A stretch of 64,000 nucleotides of DNA from Saccopteryx bilineata (taxonomy: Eukaryota; Chordata; Mammalia; Chiroptera; Emballonuridae). Positions 33,630 through 44,045 of the stretch are shown piece by piece. A program made the translations under genes and the position numbers. The DNA lies in assembly GCF_036850765.1 (NCBI RefSeq), contig NC_089491.1:187777520-187841519 (forward strand), in the 5' to 3' direction. Each line of letters begins with the position of its first letter. The stretch's first letter is position 1. Below the pieces are notes generated by a model. That model ran no database searches and was not told where the DNA came from. It saw only the letters and a list, made by a program, of their open reading frames with translations.

Positions 33630-33909
33630 GTGAGAGGAAGGAAAAGAGAAAAACAGATTCCTGACCGGAATCCACCCAGCAGCCCTGTCTGGGGCTGATG
33701 CTCAAATCAACCAAGCTGTCCTTAGCACCTGAGACTGACTCTAGGCCCAATTGAGCCACTGGCTGCAGGAGAGGAAGAGAGAGAAAATGGGGAGAGCAAG
33801 GAGAAGAGAAGCAGATGGTTGCTTCTCATGGGTGGCTTGACCAGGGATCGAACCCAGGGTCTCTGCACTCTAGGCCAATGCTCTATCCACTGAACAAACC
33901 AGCTAGGGC
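33630..33909 (-). mobile_element. Older Rhin-1-related SINE
   Basis: Minus-strand copy with head gccctagctggtttgttcag, B box gggttcgatccc and the GA-rich tract in complement; body shortened relative to 10575-10977. Confidence 0.83.
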
Positions 33910-36036
33910 TGGGAAATTTTTTGTATCTCTCTTTGAGCACAACCCTGCACCACTTGTCAGGCTTCTCATTCAGGGTCACCAGTTATTCTTATGTAGGATT
34001 ATCTTCACCTCTGCACTATCTCTACTATCTTCTCCATTTGCCTGCACATTTGTGCATTTTCCATTTGTGTTCACTGAGATTACCTTAGGTCTTTCTTCTC
34101 TGTCTGCACTTAGATGTGTAGACCTTTGATTTTTTAAAATGTATGCTTTAATTCTCTAACTATGATATTCTGGAGTTCATGGAAATGGGCAGGGAGGTGG
34201 GGAATGGAAAGAATCGCTGAGTGTCTGAAGCCGGGTTCCTGCCACCCAGTTGGGGGGCAATGCTTACATTCCCATATGGGATTACCTTCAAGGTTCAGAT
34301 TGTTCTTTTGATTCAAAAATAGTCCTAGAATTCTCATTCTTTCAAAGAATCAGCTGTAACTATGGCATATGATTATATTAAACTTCTTCCTTCTGTCTAA
34401 ATAACCTTCTCTAAATCTCTAATCTAATAATTATTACCTTTTTAAAGTTATGTCATTTTTATTTGATATAACAAGTGCCACATGTTCATTACTGCTATCA
34501 AAAACATTTCCTTTTGTGTATTAAATGATCTTTTTTAAGCTTCAAGGGGTATTCCACAAATCCTAGTAAACCAAAATTTAATTTAAAAAATCAGCTCTAT
34601 TTTGCACTTTCCCCATTCCTCTACTCCCTCGACTCTTTGTGAAGTGCTCTTTCTTTCTATTTCCTTTCTATGCTACCTGCCACAAAGGGGAAAACAGCAA
34701 GATCTATTGACTCTTATTGTTTTAAATAGTTATCTAATCACCTGATTTCGATGAGTACATGCTGTCTTTGATGCGTCCTTCTTGCTCACTTGTTAGCCTT
34801 TTACTGGGCCTCTACTACAGGCTGTGTGTTGGGGGCCACTAAGGACTCAAGGACACCAGATACAGTCTGCTCACATGGGCTCTGGTTCATGTCAGTGCCC
34901 ACCCCCTCCAGCCCTGCACCCCAGTCAGCAATGCCGCCAGTTTCCAGCTAGTCATTGCTTCCCTCCCTCCCCTCCTACTGCCCATTGTCCTCTTATATTA
35001 GTGGAGTACAGCCAACCCCTACCTGTTCTTTTTTACCTAAGACTCTCTCGAGACAGATCCAGTCTGAATAATGTTTGTAGACCGATTTTGTCAAAGTCAC
35101 TTTCTTCATGGCTCTCCTCTGGCCAAGGACTTACCAGCAACTTGTTGCTTCTGACCCCATAAACCCAAGCTCCCATGCCGAGGTCTCTGTCCTGTGGCCT
35201 CAGCTCTCCCTCTGTAGTGAATACTGAAGACCGGCTTGGTCAATGTCTCTTTCAGACCCTTTTTAGCATTCCTTCATATGCTGCTCAAGTGAGAGCAAGA
35301 AACTACCTCCGCTGACACCCATGTGACTGGAGTTCTGGGTGTGATTTCAGTGTCTCCGTGGGCTGCACACAGGTGCGATTTTGACTCCTACTGAGTCTTA
35401 TGGAAAGGGAAACGGCAGGCGTGTCTGTCTTGCTGGCCTGGGTGCTGGCAGGGCAGGGGTTCTGGTTTGGAGCAGTGGCTGCCTAGTTCGAGGCGGCATC
35501 TCAATCAGGCAGCTTCCTGGGCCTGACAGCTCTCCCAGCAGCCTAGTTCTGCAGGAAGGGTAGGAAAGCCGCTCCTGGAGGCTCATCTTAGAGACTGCTT
35601 ATCTTTTCTGTTCCCTAAGTATCATATACTGCTAAGTCCTTTCTGCTTTAATTAGTTAGCTTGGCCTCTGGATTCTGTAGTCATTAACTCTGACCAATGT
35701 TATTACTCAGCTTTAATTCTCATTTTCCCCCAACACCTATCAGTCTGGTCTCTCTGGACCCAAAAGTGTACACTATTTACCCCTGTCTTGTGCCTCATCC
35801 CCCCCCCCAACTCTCCTGTGACATGTAATTATGCCCCTGGTCCTCTAATGCCAGGTCTCAGGCTAGCATGTCTCCCCTGGACCTTCTCTGACCCCTGTGG
35901 TCCTCAGTAGACCTCCTCACGCAGCTGAGTCTGAGTGGCTAGTGGTCTCTATCTCTTTCACTCCAGCTGTGGTCATTGAAAAACTAGTCCTAGGTCTCCC
36001 TTGCAATAAAACGTAGAGGTTGGACCATGTGAGCAC
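33910..36036. other. Intergenic, unique sequence
   Basis: No gene, RNA or clear mobile element recognised. Open frames up to 112 codons have no known domain. Confidence 0.45.
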
Positions 36037-36048
36037 TGCCTTGTCTTT

Positions 36049-36678
36049 TTTTTCTTTAGAAAATTAAATCTAACAGGGTGACATTGATCAACAAGTATAC
36101 ATAGATTTCAGGTAAACATCACTACATCATTTGGATAGTTGAATATGTTGTATATTCATCACCCAAAGTCAAATCATTGTCCATCACCTTATATTTGTCC
36201 CTCTTTACACACTTCCCCCAGTTCTCTTCCCCTCCCTCTCCCCCTCCCCTGATAACCACTGCACTCTTATCTATGTCCATGAGTCTCAGATTTATATCCC
36301 ACATATGTGTGAAATCTTACAGTTCTGAGCTTTTACTGACTTACTTATTTCACTCAGTATAATATTATCAAGGTCCATCCATGTTGTTGTAAATGATCCG
36401 ATGTCATCATTTCTTATGGCTGAGTAGTATTCCATAATATATATGTACCATATCTTCTTTATCCAGTCTTCTATTGAAGGGCTTTTTGGTTGTTTCCATG
36501 TCTTGGCCACTGTGAATAATGCAGTGATGAACATGGGGGTGCATGTGTCTCTGCATACCAGTGTTTTCAAGTTTTGGGGTATATTCCCAGTAGAAGGATT
36601 GCTGGGTCATATGATAGTTCTATTCTTAATTTTTTGAGGAACCACCATACTTTCTTCCATAATGGCTGTACTAATTTA
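36049..36678 (-). mobile_element. 5'-truncated L1 (3' UTR and end of ORF2)
   Basis: T-rich left edge (A-tail), then the L1 3' UTR blocks and pyrimidine tract, then the ORF2 C-terminus ([20 protein letters not shown]). A perfect 12-bp target duplication, tgccttgtcttt, flanks it (36037-36048; 36679-36690). Confidence 0.92.
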
Positions 36679-36690
36679 TGCCTTGTCTTT

Positions 36691-37543
36691 CAATTCCAAA
36701 GTTGTTAAGACTCTAAGGAAAAGCTACTTTCTAATTCAAGAAAGCTCAGATGCTCTTAAACACATTTGATTCCAAACTCTGGGGACTCTAGATCTCCTGA
36801 CACCTTCTCCCCAAGGCTGAGTGAGCATACGTGGACAGCTAGTTTTCGCTGCTTGAAGCAGCCGTGCAGCTGCCAGCGCCGGGCTCTGGGTGACAGAGTG
36901 CCCTTCTGGCGGCTCCTCCTCCAAGGGTGCTCACTGGTTTATGGGCAAAGTGAACAGTGAACAAGGTGCATATGTTCCATTGCCCAGCCTGTCAGTCGAG
37001 ACCCCCCAGCTGCAGTGAAGTTCTGATGAGTGAGGTCCCCGGGCTCTCAGCATAAGTCCCAAAGAGGGCTGTCGCTAAGCCTGGAGGGCAGAGCACTCCC
37101 AGCACTGGACTTCAATGCAGGCTTGGAGCCGAGGGAGACTGAGCTGGCAGGCACACTAGGCCAGGTTGACAACCCTGCTTCAGAAGACCTGGCTGCTCTG
37201 ATTCCCACACCACAGAGGTGGTGTCGTTAGGCAGACCGGGTCCGGAGGAGGAACCTCCAGCTCAGAGGTCGTCCCAGGGCCCCGGAGTTCTGGGAGAACC
37301 TCCTGCTCCTGTGCCCTCCGTCCCTGCCCTCAGCCTGCGCTCCCACAGCTACAGCCCCTCGCGTGCACCACCCAGAGAAACGCCTTCCTGAATGAGGCCA
37401 TGGTCTCGCCTCTCATCAAGGGATGGTGTGAAAAGTCGCAGCTGGCAGATGCATGTTTCTGTAGGCGGCCCCTCACGCACACCCTACACTGCAGGTGCTG
37501 CTTTAAGAAACAAGCCAAGCGAGTAAGCAGGAATGATGCCAGG
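36691..37543. other. GC-richer unique segment
   Basis: GC-richer than its surroundings with scattered CpG (about 36830-37400). Open frames occur on both strands, but none carries a domain I recognise and no splice pattern is convincing. It could be a regulatory element or non-coding exon; nothing here proves either. Confidence 0.4.
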
Positions 37544-37585
37544 CTTACCCTGTTTCCACTTGCTTTACCTCTTCAAACACCAGTC

Positions 37586-37658
<73 letters not shown>

Positions 37659-37700
37659 ACCCTGTTTCCACTTGCTTTACCTCTTCAAACACCAGTCCCT

Positions 37701-37772
<72 letters not shown>
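37544..37772 (+). repeat. Tandemly duplicated compound (TC)n(AC)n microsatellite
   Basis: Two copies of a unit of about 112 bp: 'cttaccctgtttccacttgc...ccagtccctt', then (tc)n, then (ac)n. The second copy starts at 37656. Single-copy lead sequence is included in the duplication, so it is a segment duplication and not only microsatellite growth. Confidence 0.93.
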
Positions 37773-37774
<2 letters not shown>

Positions 37775-38966
37775 CGGGCCCTCACCCAGTGGCTTAGAGA
37801 CCTAACATTGACCTATTCATTTTGACTCTGGCCTGGCATCTCCTTGGCACCCTGCTTCTAGAAATTGTCACTCATGTTCCCACACTGCCCACATGCCCAG
37901 ACCCCCCCCACACACACACAACTAAACCCACACCATCTTGGCCTCCACCTTCCAAGAGAGGGAATTAGGCCGCTTCTGAATTGTAGGAGACTTTGGACAT
38001 AATTATATCGATCCCATAATTACAAAAGATCTCTGTAGCATTTTTTTCAGGAAGTTTTTTTCCTTGATGAACTGCTTTGACCTCTTTGTCAGATGAGAAC
38101 TGGCAGCCTGTGCCTTGTTTCCTGGCAGCTCTCTACTCAGCTGGTCCCCCTTCACAGACGCTATCCTCAGCCTGCTTTTCTGTGTGTCGTCCCCACAGCT
38201 ACCCAGCTTTAATGAGCCCTGCTATCATGAGGACAAGGTCAAGCTTAAATCAGATAATATGGTTCTGAGTCCCAGGCCTACCATAAACCAGTCAGGTGAA
38301 AGTGGGCATGTGAGTGAATTTCCCTAAACATCAACCTCTGCATATGACAACAGAGATCTACAACTTTGTCTCCAAGCAGCTTTTATCATTGTTGAGATTT
38401 GATGAGCTCACATCTGCACACAACCCTACAGAGGGTAATAAATGCTTAAAAAATGTGAATTCTGTTCCCCCTTTTTTTTTTTTTAAGGAATCCAACCTGG
38501 TTGCTTTAATGCTTGTGGGTACACGATAGTTCAGCCAGGTGTCTGTGCTGAACAGAGAAGTACATATTAGGTTGTGGCTCTGTGGTACCCAACCATCGCT
38601 GCCAGGATGCCTGGAATTTTAGCAACAGGATGATCAGAACCTAGAGCTTGACAGGGTAGGGTCAGAGCATGAGCCACAAATGCAAATTTATTCTCAGGTC
38701 TTCGTTCCCAAAACTGTGCTCAGGATCCCCAAGATCTGCTCCCAAGTAAAGAATGTAGCTGTGGTTGTATAGTTGAGGGTGGGCTCCAAGATCATAACAA
38801 GCATGAGAAGCACAAACAGTCATGGCCCACACACAGGTGCTGGGAGCTTGAAAATGTGCACCTGCAAAGAAGTTTGTACTGTTCAGTGGGAGGTGCACGG
38901 TTGTCAAGCTCATTTCTTCTCTTACGAATTTTCATTTCGGGTGTGTGATCCATTAAGCAAATGACA
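37773..38966. other. Intergenic, unique sequence
   Basis: No gene or clear mobile element recognised; a short CA/C-rich stretch lies near 37903-37920. Confidence 0.45.
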
Positions 38967-39049
38967 ACTTCAGCAGCACCGGAAAGGAAGGGATTCCTCA
39001 GAGGCAGACTTCAGCAGCACTGGAAAGAAAGGGATTCCTCAGAGGCAGA
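38967..39049 (+). repeat. 41-bp tandem repeat, two copies
   Basis: The unit begins acttcagcagcac, continues ggaaagg/aaagggattcctc and ends agaggcag. Copies start at 38967 and 39008 and differ at only two positions. Confidence 0.9.
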
Positions 39050-39234
39050 ATCAGGCCCTCTGTGCAGCCCTCATGGACCAAATGGTCCTGTCTGGAGGAG
39101 ATAGTGAAAAGGAACAAGAAGGTAAAGAGAAACAAGTGCAACAAGTACCCATGGGCAGGGGAAGCACATGTCCCAGCGATGCCTGTTGTCTGGTACAGTT
39201 TTAATGGGGCACATCTACAATCTACTTATTGTTA

Positions 39235-39680
39235 CGCTGATGGTTTCCTAAAGTTGCTGTGATAAAGTACCACGATCTGTGTTCCCTAAACACAGATTTG
39301 TTGTCGCCCAGTTATGGAGGCTGAGTCCAACCTGCAGGAGGGTTGATCCTTTCTGAGACTGGCAGAGAACGTGCTCCAGGCCTCTCTCCTGGCTTCAGGG
39401 GTTTCTCCCAGTTGTTGATGTCCCTCGGCTTATAGAAGCATCACCTCATCTCTGTCTCCATGTGCACATGGCCTCCTCCCTGTCTGCAATGTGTCTACAT
39501 CTGCCCTTTTTATAAGGACAACAATCATATTAGATGAAGGACCCACCCTACTCCAGTGTAACCTCATCTTCTAATTACATCTCTAATGACCCTTTTTCCA
39601 AATAAGGACACATTCTGAAGTCCTGAGAGTGAGGATTTCAACATATGAATTTATGATAGATGCAATTCAACCCCAAACAC
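39235..39680 (-). mobile_element. MaLR-type LTR (MLT1/MST-like), antisense
   Basis: Blocks in order: 'tttcctaaagttgctgtgat', 'ggaggctgagtcc', 'tctccatgtgcacatggcct', 'tataaggacaacaatcatat', 'acccaccctactccagtgta', 'ttccaaataaggacacattc'. This is the reverse complement of a mammalian MaLR LTR. Solo-type and old. Confidence 0.75.
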
Positions 39681-40022
39681 CTACCATGTGGCACGCCTTT
39701 GCTAGATGCTCCGAGATAGAAAGATGCATTGATGTACACCCTGTGCTCGATTGAACCACTATCCAGAGTGAACACACCCAGTGCAGAGTCTGTTGCAGAC
39801 TGGGATGTAGTGGGAAGTGGGACATGGAAATGTGCACAAGTTCCATGGGGTCCTGGAGGGAAGAACCTCAGAGAAGTGACATTTGAGCACTGGGTTGAGA
39901 GGCACGACCTTTCAATTGAGCCCTCATGAAGCTGAGGGAGATTTTAGAAAGATCTGGGTCTTTATCATTTTTTGGAGACTGAGATTTGCTTGATATTTTC
40001 AGAATAATTGTCAGTGAATCTT

Positions 40023-40260
40023 CAGCCTGTTGTCTGGTGCAGTTTTAACAGCGCACGTTTTCACTGTATGTATTGACTCTCCAGTGGCTTCCTAAAGCTG
40101 CCGTAGTCAAGTATCACAATCCAGGTGCCTAAACCCAGAGATTTTTGTTGCCATTATGGAGGCTGAAGGTCCAAAGTGCCAGCAGGATTGATTCCTTCTG
40201 TGACAGGAAACCCGTTACAGGCCTCTGACTTAGCTTCTGGGGTTCCTGACAATGTCTGGG
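40023..40260 (-). mobile_element. Partial second copy of the MaLR LTR with shared flank
   Basis: Repeats the first half of the LTR at 39235 ('ggcttcctaaagctgccgta', 'ttatggaggctgaaggtcc') and is preceded by the same 24-bp-scale lead sequence, 'cctgttgtctggt.cag', seen before 39235 (39180-39205). It is truncated after about 200 bp. Confidence 0.65.
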
Positions 40261-40387
40261 CTTGGAGTGTAAAACTGTACAGTTGTTCTTAAAACCAGTA
40301 TACTGTGTAGAGTGTGAGCAGTCTAGCCTCAAATTTAAATGAAAATACTCGAAGTTTCAAATAACCAGTCATGGTAAACCATAATTC

Positions 40388-40467
40388 TACACTGTTCACA
40401 AATATTAGGGGATGTTTTATCACTTCATATTCATTTTGAAGTATCTCCTAATTTTTGTGAGCAGTAT
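40388..40467. mobile_element. Palindromic MITE, second copy
   Basis: Same family as 1944-2025: left arm actgttcacaaatattaggg, right arm in complement actgctcacaaaaattagga, with a short loop. More diverged. Confidence 0.7.
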
Positions 40468-40624
40468 AGTTTAAATTGTTTAGAAATTTCCTAAATTAAG
40501 TTTGTAATCAATGTTCAAAGATACATGAAAAATTGTTCTAATGTGGTTTATTAATATTGTATTTTGTTTAATCAAGGCAGCATTAATTTCCATAAAATAA
40601 ATAATGAAATGAGAATACTAAATT

Positions 40625-41030
40625 ATGGGCTGCATTATGTCTCTCCCAAATTCATATGTTGAAGTCTGAACCCCTAGTACCTCAGAATGTGAATGTATTA
40701 TGAGATAGGATCTTCATAGAGATGATTAAAGCTAAAATGCTCTTTGGGGTGGGCCCTAATTCAATATAACTGGTGTCCTTACAAGAAAAGAAGATTAGAA
40801 CATACAAGGACATCCCTTGGGAGATGCACGTGGGAAAATACTGTGTGAGGACACTGCAAGAAGGTGTCATCTGGAAGCCAAGAAGAGAAGCCTCAGGTGA
40901 AAACAAACCTACTGACACCTTGATTTTGAACTTCAGCCTCCAGAACTGTGAGGCAATAAACCACTATAGTTTAAACTGCCCAATTTGTGGTGTTCCCTTG
41001 TGGCTGCCTGAGCTGACTAATACATACTGT
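40625..41030 (+). mobile_element. MaLR-type LTR (MLT1/MST-like), sense
   Basis: 'aattcatatgttgaagtctg', 'gatgattaaagctaaaatgc', 'ggtgggccctaattcaatat', 'actggtgtccttacaagaaa', ending 'gaggcaataaaccactatag' (AATAAA near 40956) and 'gagctgactaatacata'. These are MaLR LTR blocks in sense order. Confidence 0.78.
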
Positions 41031-42894
41031 TATTCATGGACAATCCTTAGGGTTTCTTTTGCTGTTTGCCTGTTTGTATTTGGTTATCTTTGTTTCTTAA
41101 TGCTTAATTCAAAATAACACATTACCACATCCTCTTCCTCCCCAAACCTCATCTTCTCTCCCATGTAGCCCTCAATACAGTTTGGAGTGTGTGAGTGAGT
41201 ATACACAACTAGAGGATTCTGCTTTATGCATGTTATGGTATTGTCCACATTATTCTCAACGTTCTTCTTTTACTTAATTATATGACTCTGAGATATTTTT
41301 GTATTTCAACATTTTCTTTATTGATACACTTTTAAATTGTTACCAGTGTTTTCTAGTAAGGTCTTAATTTTAAAACAAAACAAAACAAACAAACAAACAA
41401 GAAAACTCTAAGTCTAGTTTGCAGTTTAAACAGTTAATGGTCTAGTTTCTTTAAACTTGTACAAGGAATAGGAATGGTTATATTCACTTGAATAAATGGT
41501 CAAACCTCAGAGTATTATAAAAATAACCAAAGTTCTCAATTTCTTAAGGACTCAAGAAAAGCCACATTCCTTAATTTCATGATTTCAACAAGAAATAAAA
41601 GAAAAAAATCCTCCAATAGAACAAAGTTAATTTTTTCAACACAACTTACTCTGAAAGTTAAGTGGGTTTTTGATTTGTTAGTGCTTAATTCCCTAAGAAG
41701 TCCATTGAATGTTGCCTGTAATGTTGGTGGAACTGTGCTATTTAGGTCTTAGCTACAATCCTGAGACGGTCCCAAGCCTGGTGACCATTTGCATTTTATT
41801 GTGACTTGGTATGGATCAGATTGTTTTCAGTTAAAACCAACCCCTTAAATGTTGATCCCAAAAGGCTAATGTCATTTATTTTAAGCATCAAATAACACAC
41901 CAGATGTGACAGCCCCCTGACTGACTGGCTCTTACCTTTGACAGATTTAACTGTGTGTCACAATGTTTTCAGTGCCTACTATTGTTTTATCCTATTTCCA
42001 AAGAATTTTTACTTCAACTATAGTCATAAATGTTTTGTCAATTATTATTTTTCTATTTCACCCACTCAGTTTATAGAAAATAGCTTTTATTTGAAGTCTA
42101 GAGCAAAAGCAAACAATAATTTGAAAGAATGTGTGCTGATTTTAAAAATCTAAGAATTTTATTTAAACATCAATTTGAGGCCAACAGTGTACAGAATGTC
42201 CAATGCAAGATGATATTAAATGTCAACTCTGGGTACAGTACACAACTTCAAATATAGTGATAATGTAAAGATGAGTTTTTTCAGATGTTTGCAGTACCAT
42301 TTAAAACATGAACTCTGTGGTTCTGAACACAAAAGCAAGGAAAACTTTTATTCTAAGTTGTCACTGAGACTCCACACCTTCCTCCAGAGCCTTGTCAGGT
42401 TCTCCGTAGGTGACGAATCCACCGCAAAGCTGCTCTTTAAGTCAATGGAGTAGGCCTCTGAAACCTTTAAGTAGCAATAATAATAGTGGTAGTATCAACA
42501 GTAGCAGCAGGAGTACTTATTGTCCAACTTAATAAATGAGACACCTACAATTAAAAATTTACAGGCAAGCTGGTGTTTACAGGAATCTGAACTTGAGGAA
42601 AACCTCCATAGGTGTTCGCATAGATGAGGTTCTCCCCACGCCTCTCGCTGGTTCTACTGCCCTCGGAGGCAGGAATGCCCTCCTCCGCTAAGCACCAGCT
42701 GCAGGCGGTGGGGCACCTCTGACTGGTACCAGCTCACTTGTTGGGAACCACTTTTCACCCTCTGCAGCCCTCGACTTGGTTCTAAAGTTCCCTCATGGGT
42801 CTAGCACAACACAAAATCACATTGGCTCTTCTTTTTCTCTTAGGAAGGTTGGAGCTGGGCCCTTGCTAAGGCACAGTGTCTGGTGATATCTACC
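41031..42894. other. Intergenic, unique sequence
   Basis: No gene or clear mobile element recognised. A short (caaa)n stretch lies near 41375-41400. Confidence 0.45.
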
Positions 42895-43115
42895 ACGAGG
42901 TCGGGAAGCACAACAGAAAGAGCTTTGGTGTCAGACCGGCACGGGCTGTGCTCTTGGTTCCTACACTCACCATGGTGGGATCTTGGGGAAATTTCTCAAC
43001 CTCTTTAAGATCTTGTTTCTTCAACTAAAAAAAGTCCCAATGCTATCCACACCACAGGGCTATTGTAGTGATTAAAAGAGACACATACCATGTGTCTGTG
43101 AAGGTTCATTTTCTT
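42895..43115 (+). mobile_element. MIR (ancient mammalian SINE)
   Basis: 'agagctttggtgtcagaccg', 'cttggggaaatttctcaacc' and 'gctattgtagtgattaaaag' follow the MIR order. Confidence 0.75.
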
Positions 43116-43674
43116 CCCCTGGATGAGTAAGCACATGACCTCCATTTGGGTCAGGCTCACCAGCCCAGTCAAGCTCAGAGCAGGTGGGCCATGAATACCT
43201 TGATCATCAAACCTGATCAAGGTCAAGTTTCTTATGAACATGAAGCATCATGTAACAGACAGGGTGACCAATGGCTGACCAGCCTCTACTCTAAACTGCT
43301 GTTGGCTGTGGGTCCAGACAAAGGTAAGGATAGCAGAACTAGAAGAAAATGACCATGTAGTCATGTTGTCAATATCTCTTTAGCTTTATGATGTAGTACT
43401 GACACAAACACTGATATTTTTTAGTGTGAAATTTATAAAATAAAAAATCAGCAAAAACAAATATTGAATGCCATATACATCAGAGAAATTATAAATAGCA
43501 ACAAAAGCATTTCTAATTGTTATATTTTATTATTCAAATGTTGAATTATTACCTCATTAAAATAAAGTTTGAAAAATAAGTGAAAACTACATAAAATGAA
43601 AAACAATCATAAGTAATTAAAAATAAAATAAGATTACTTGATCTTTTTTCAGAGGTTAATCTAAAAATCAAAGT
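43116..43674. other. Intergenic, unique sequence
   Basis: Nothing recognised. Confidence 0.45.
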
Positions 43675-44045
43675 GGGTCCTGACTGGTTGGCTCAGTGGT
43701 AGAGCATTGGCCCAGCATGTGGAAGTCCCGGGTTCAATTCCTGGTCAGCGCACACAGGAGAAGCGACATTCTGCTTCTCCACACCTCTGCCTCTCCCTTC
43801 TCTCTCTATCTCTCTCTCTTCTCCTCCCACAGTCATGGCTTGGTTGTAACAAGTTGGCCCCAGGCACTGAGGATGGCTCCGTGGCCTCACCTCAGGTGAT
43901 AAGAAGAGCTTGGTTGCCAAGCAGCAGAATAACAGCCCCAGATGAGCAGAGCATCACACCATAGGGAGCTTGCCAGATGGATCCGAGTCAGGTTGCATGT
44001 GAGAGTCTGTCTCTCTGCCTCCCCGCTTATCACTTAAGAAAAATT
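43675..44045 (+). mobile_element. Rhin-1-like SINE
   Basis: gggtcctgactggttggctc head, intact-looking B box gggttcaattcc, CT-rich tract, 'atggctccgtggcctcacct' and 'gagtctgtctctctgcctcc' body, A/T-rich tail. Confidence 0.87.

Noticed and set aside
37544..37772. CRISPR-like or satellite array
   Set aside because: Only two tandem units of compound microsatellite; no repeat-spacer structure, and the genome is mammalian.
37400..37825. 141-codon open frame with long Ser-Leu and His-Thr repeats
   Set aside because: It is a translated (TC)n(AC)n microsatellite.
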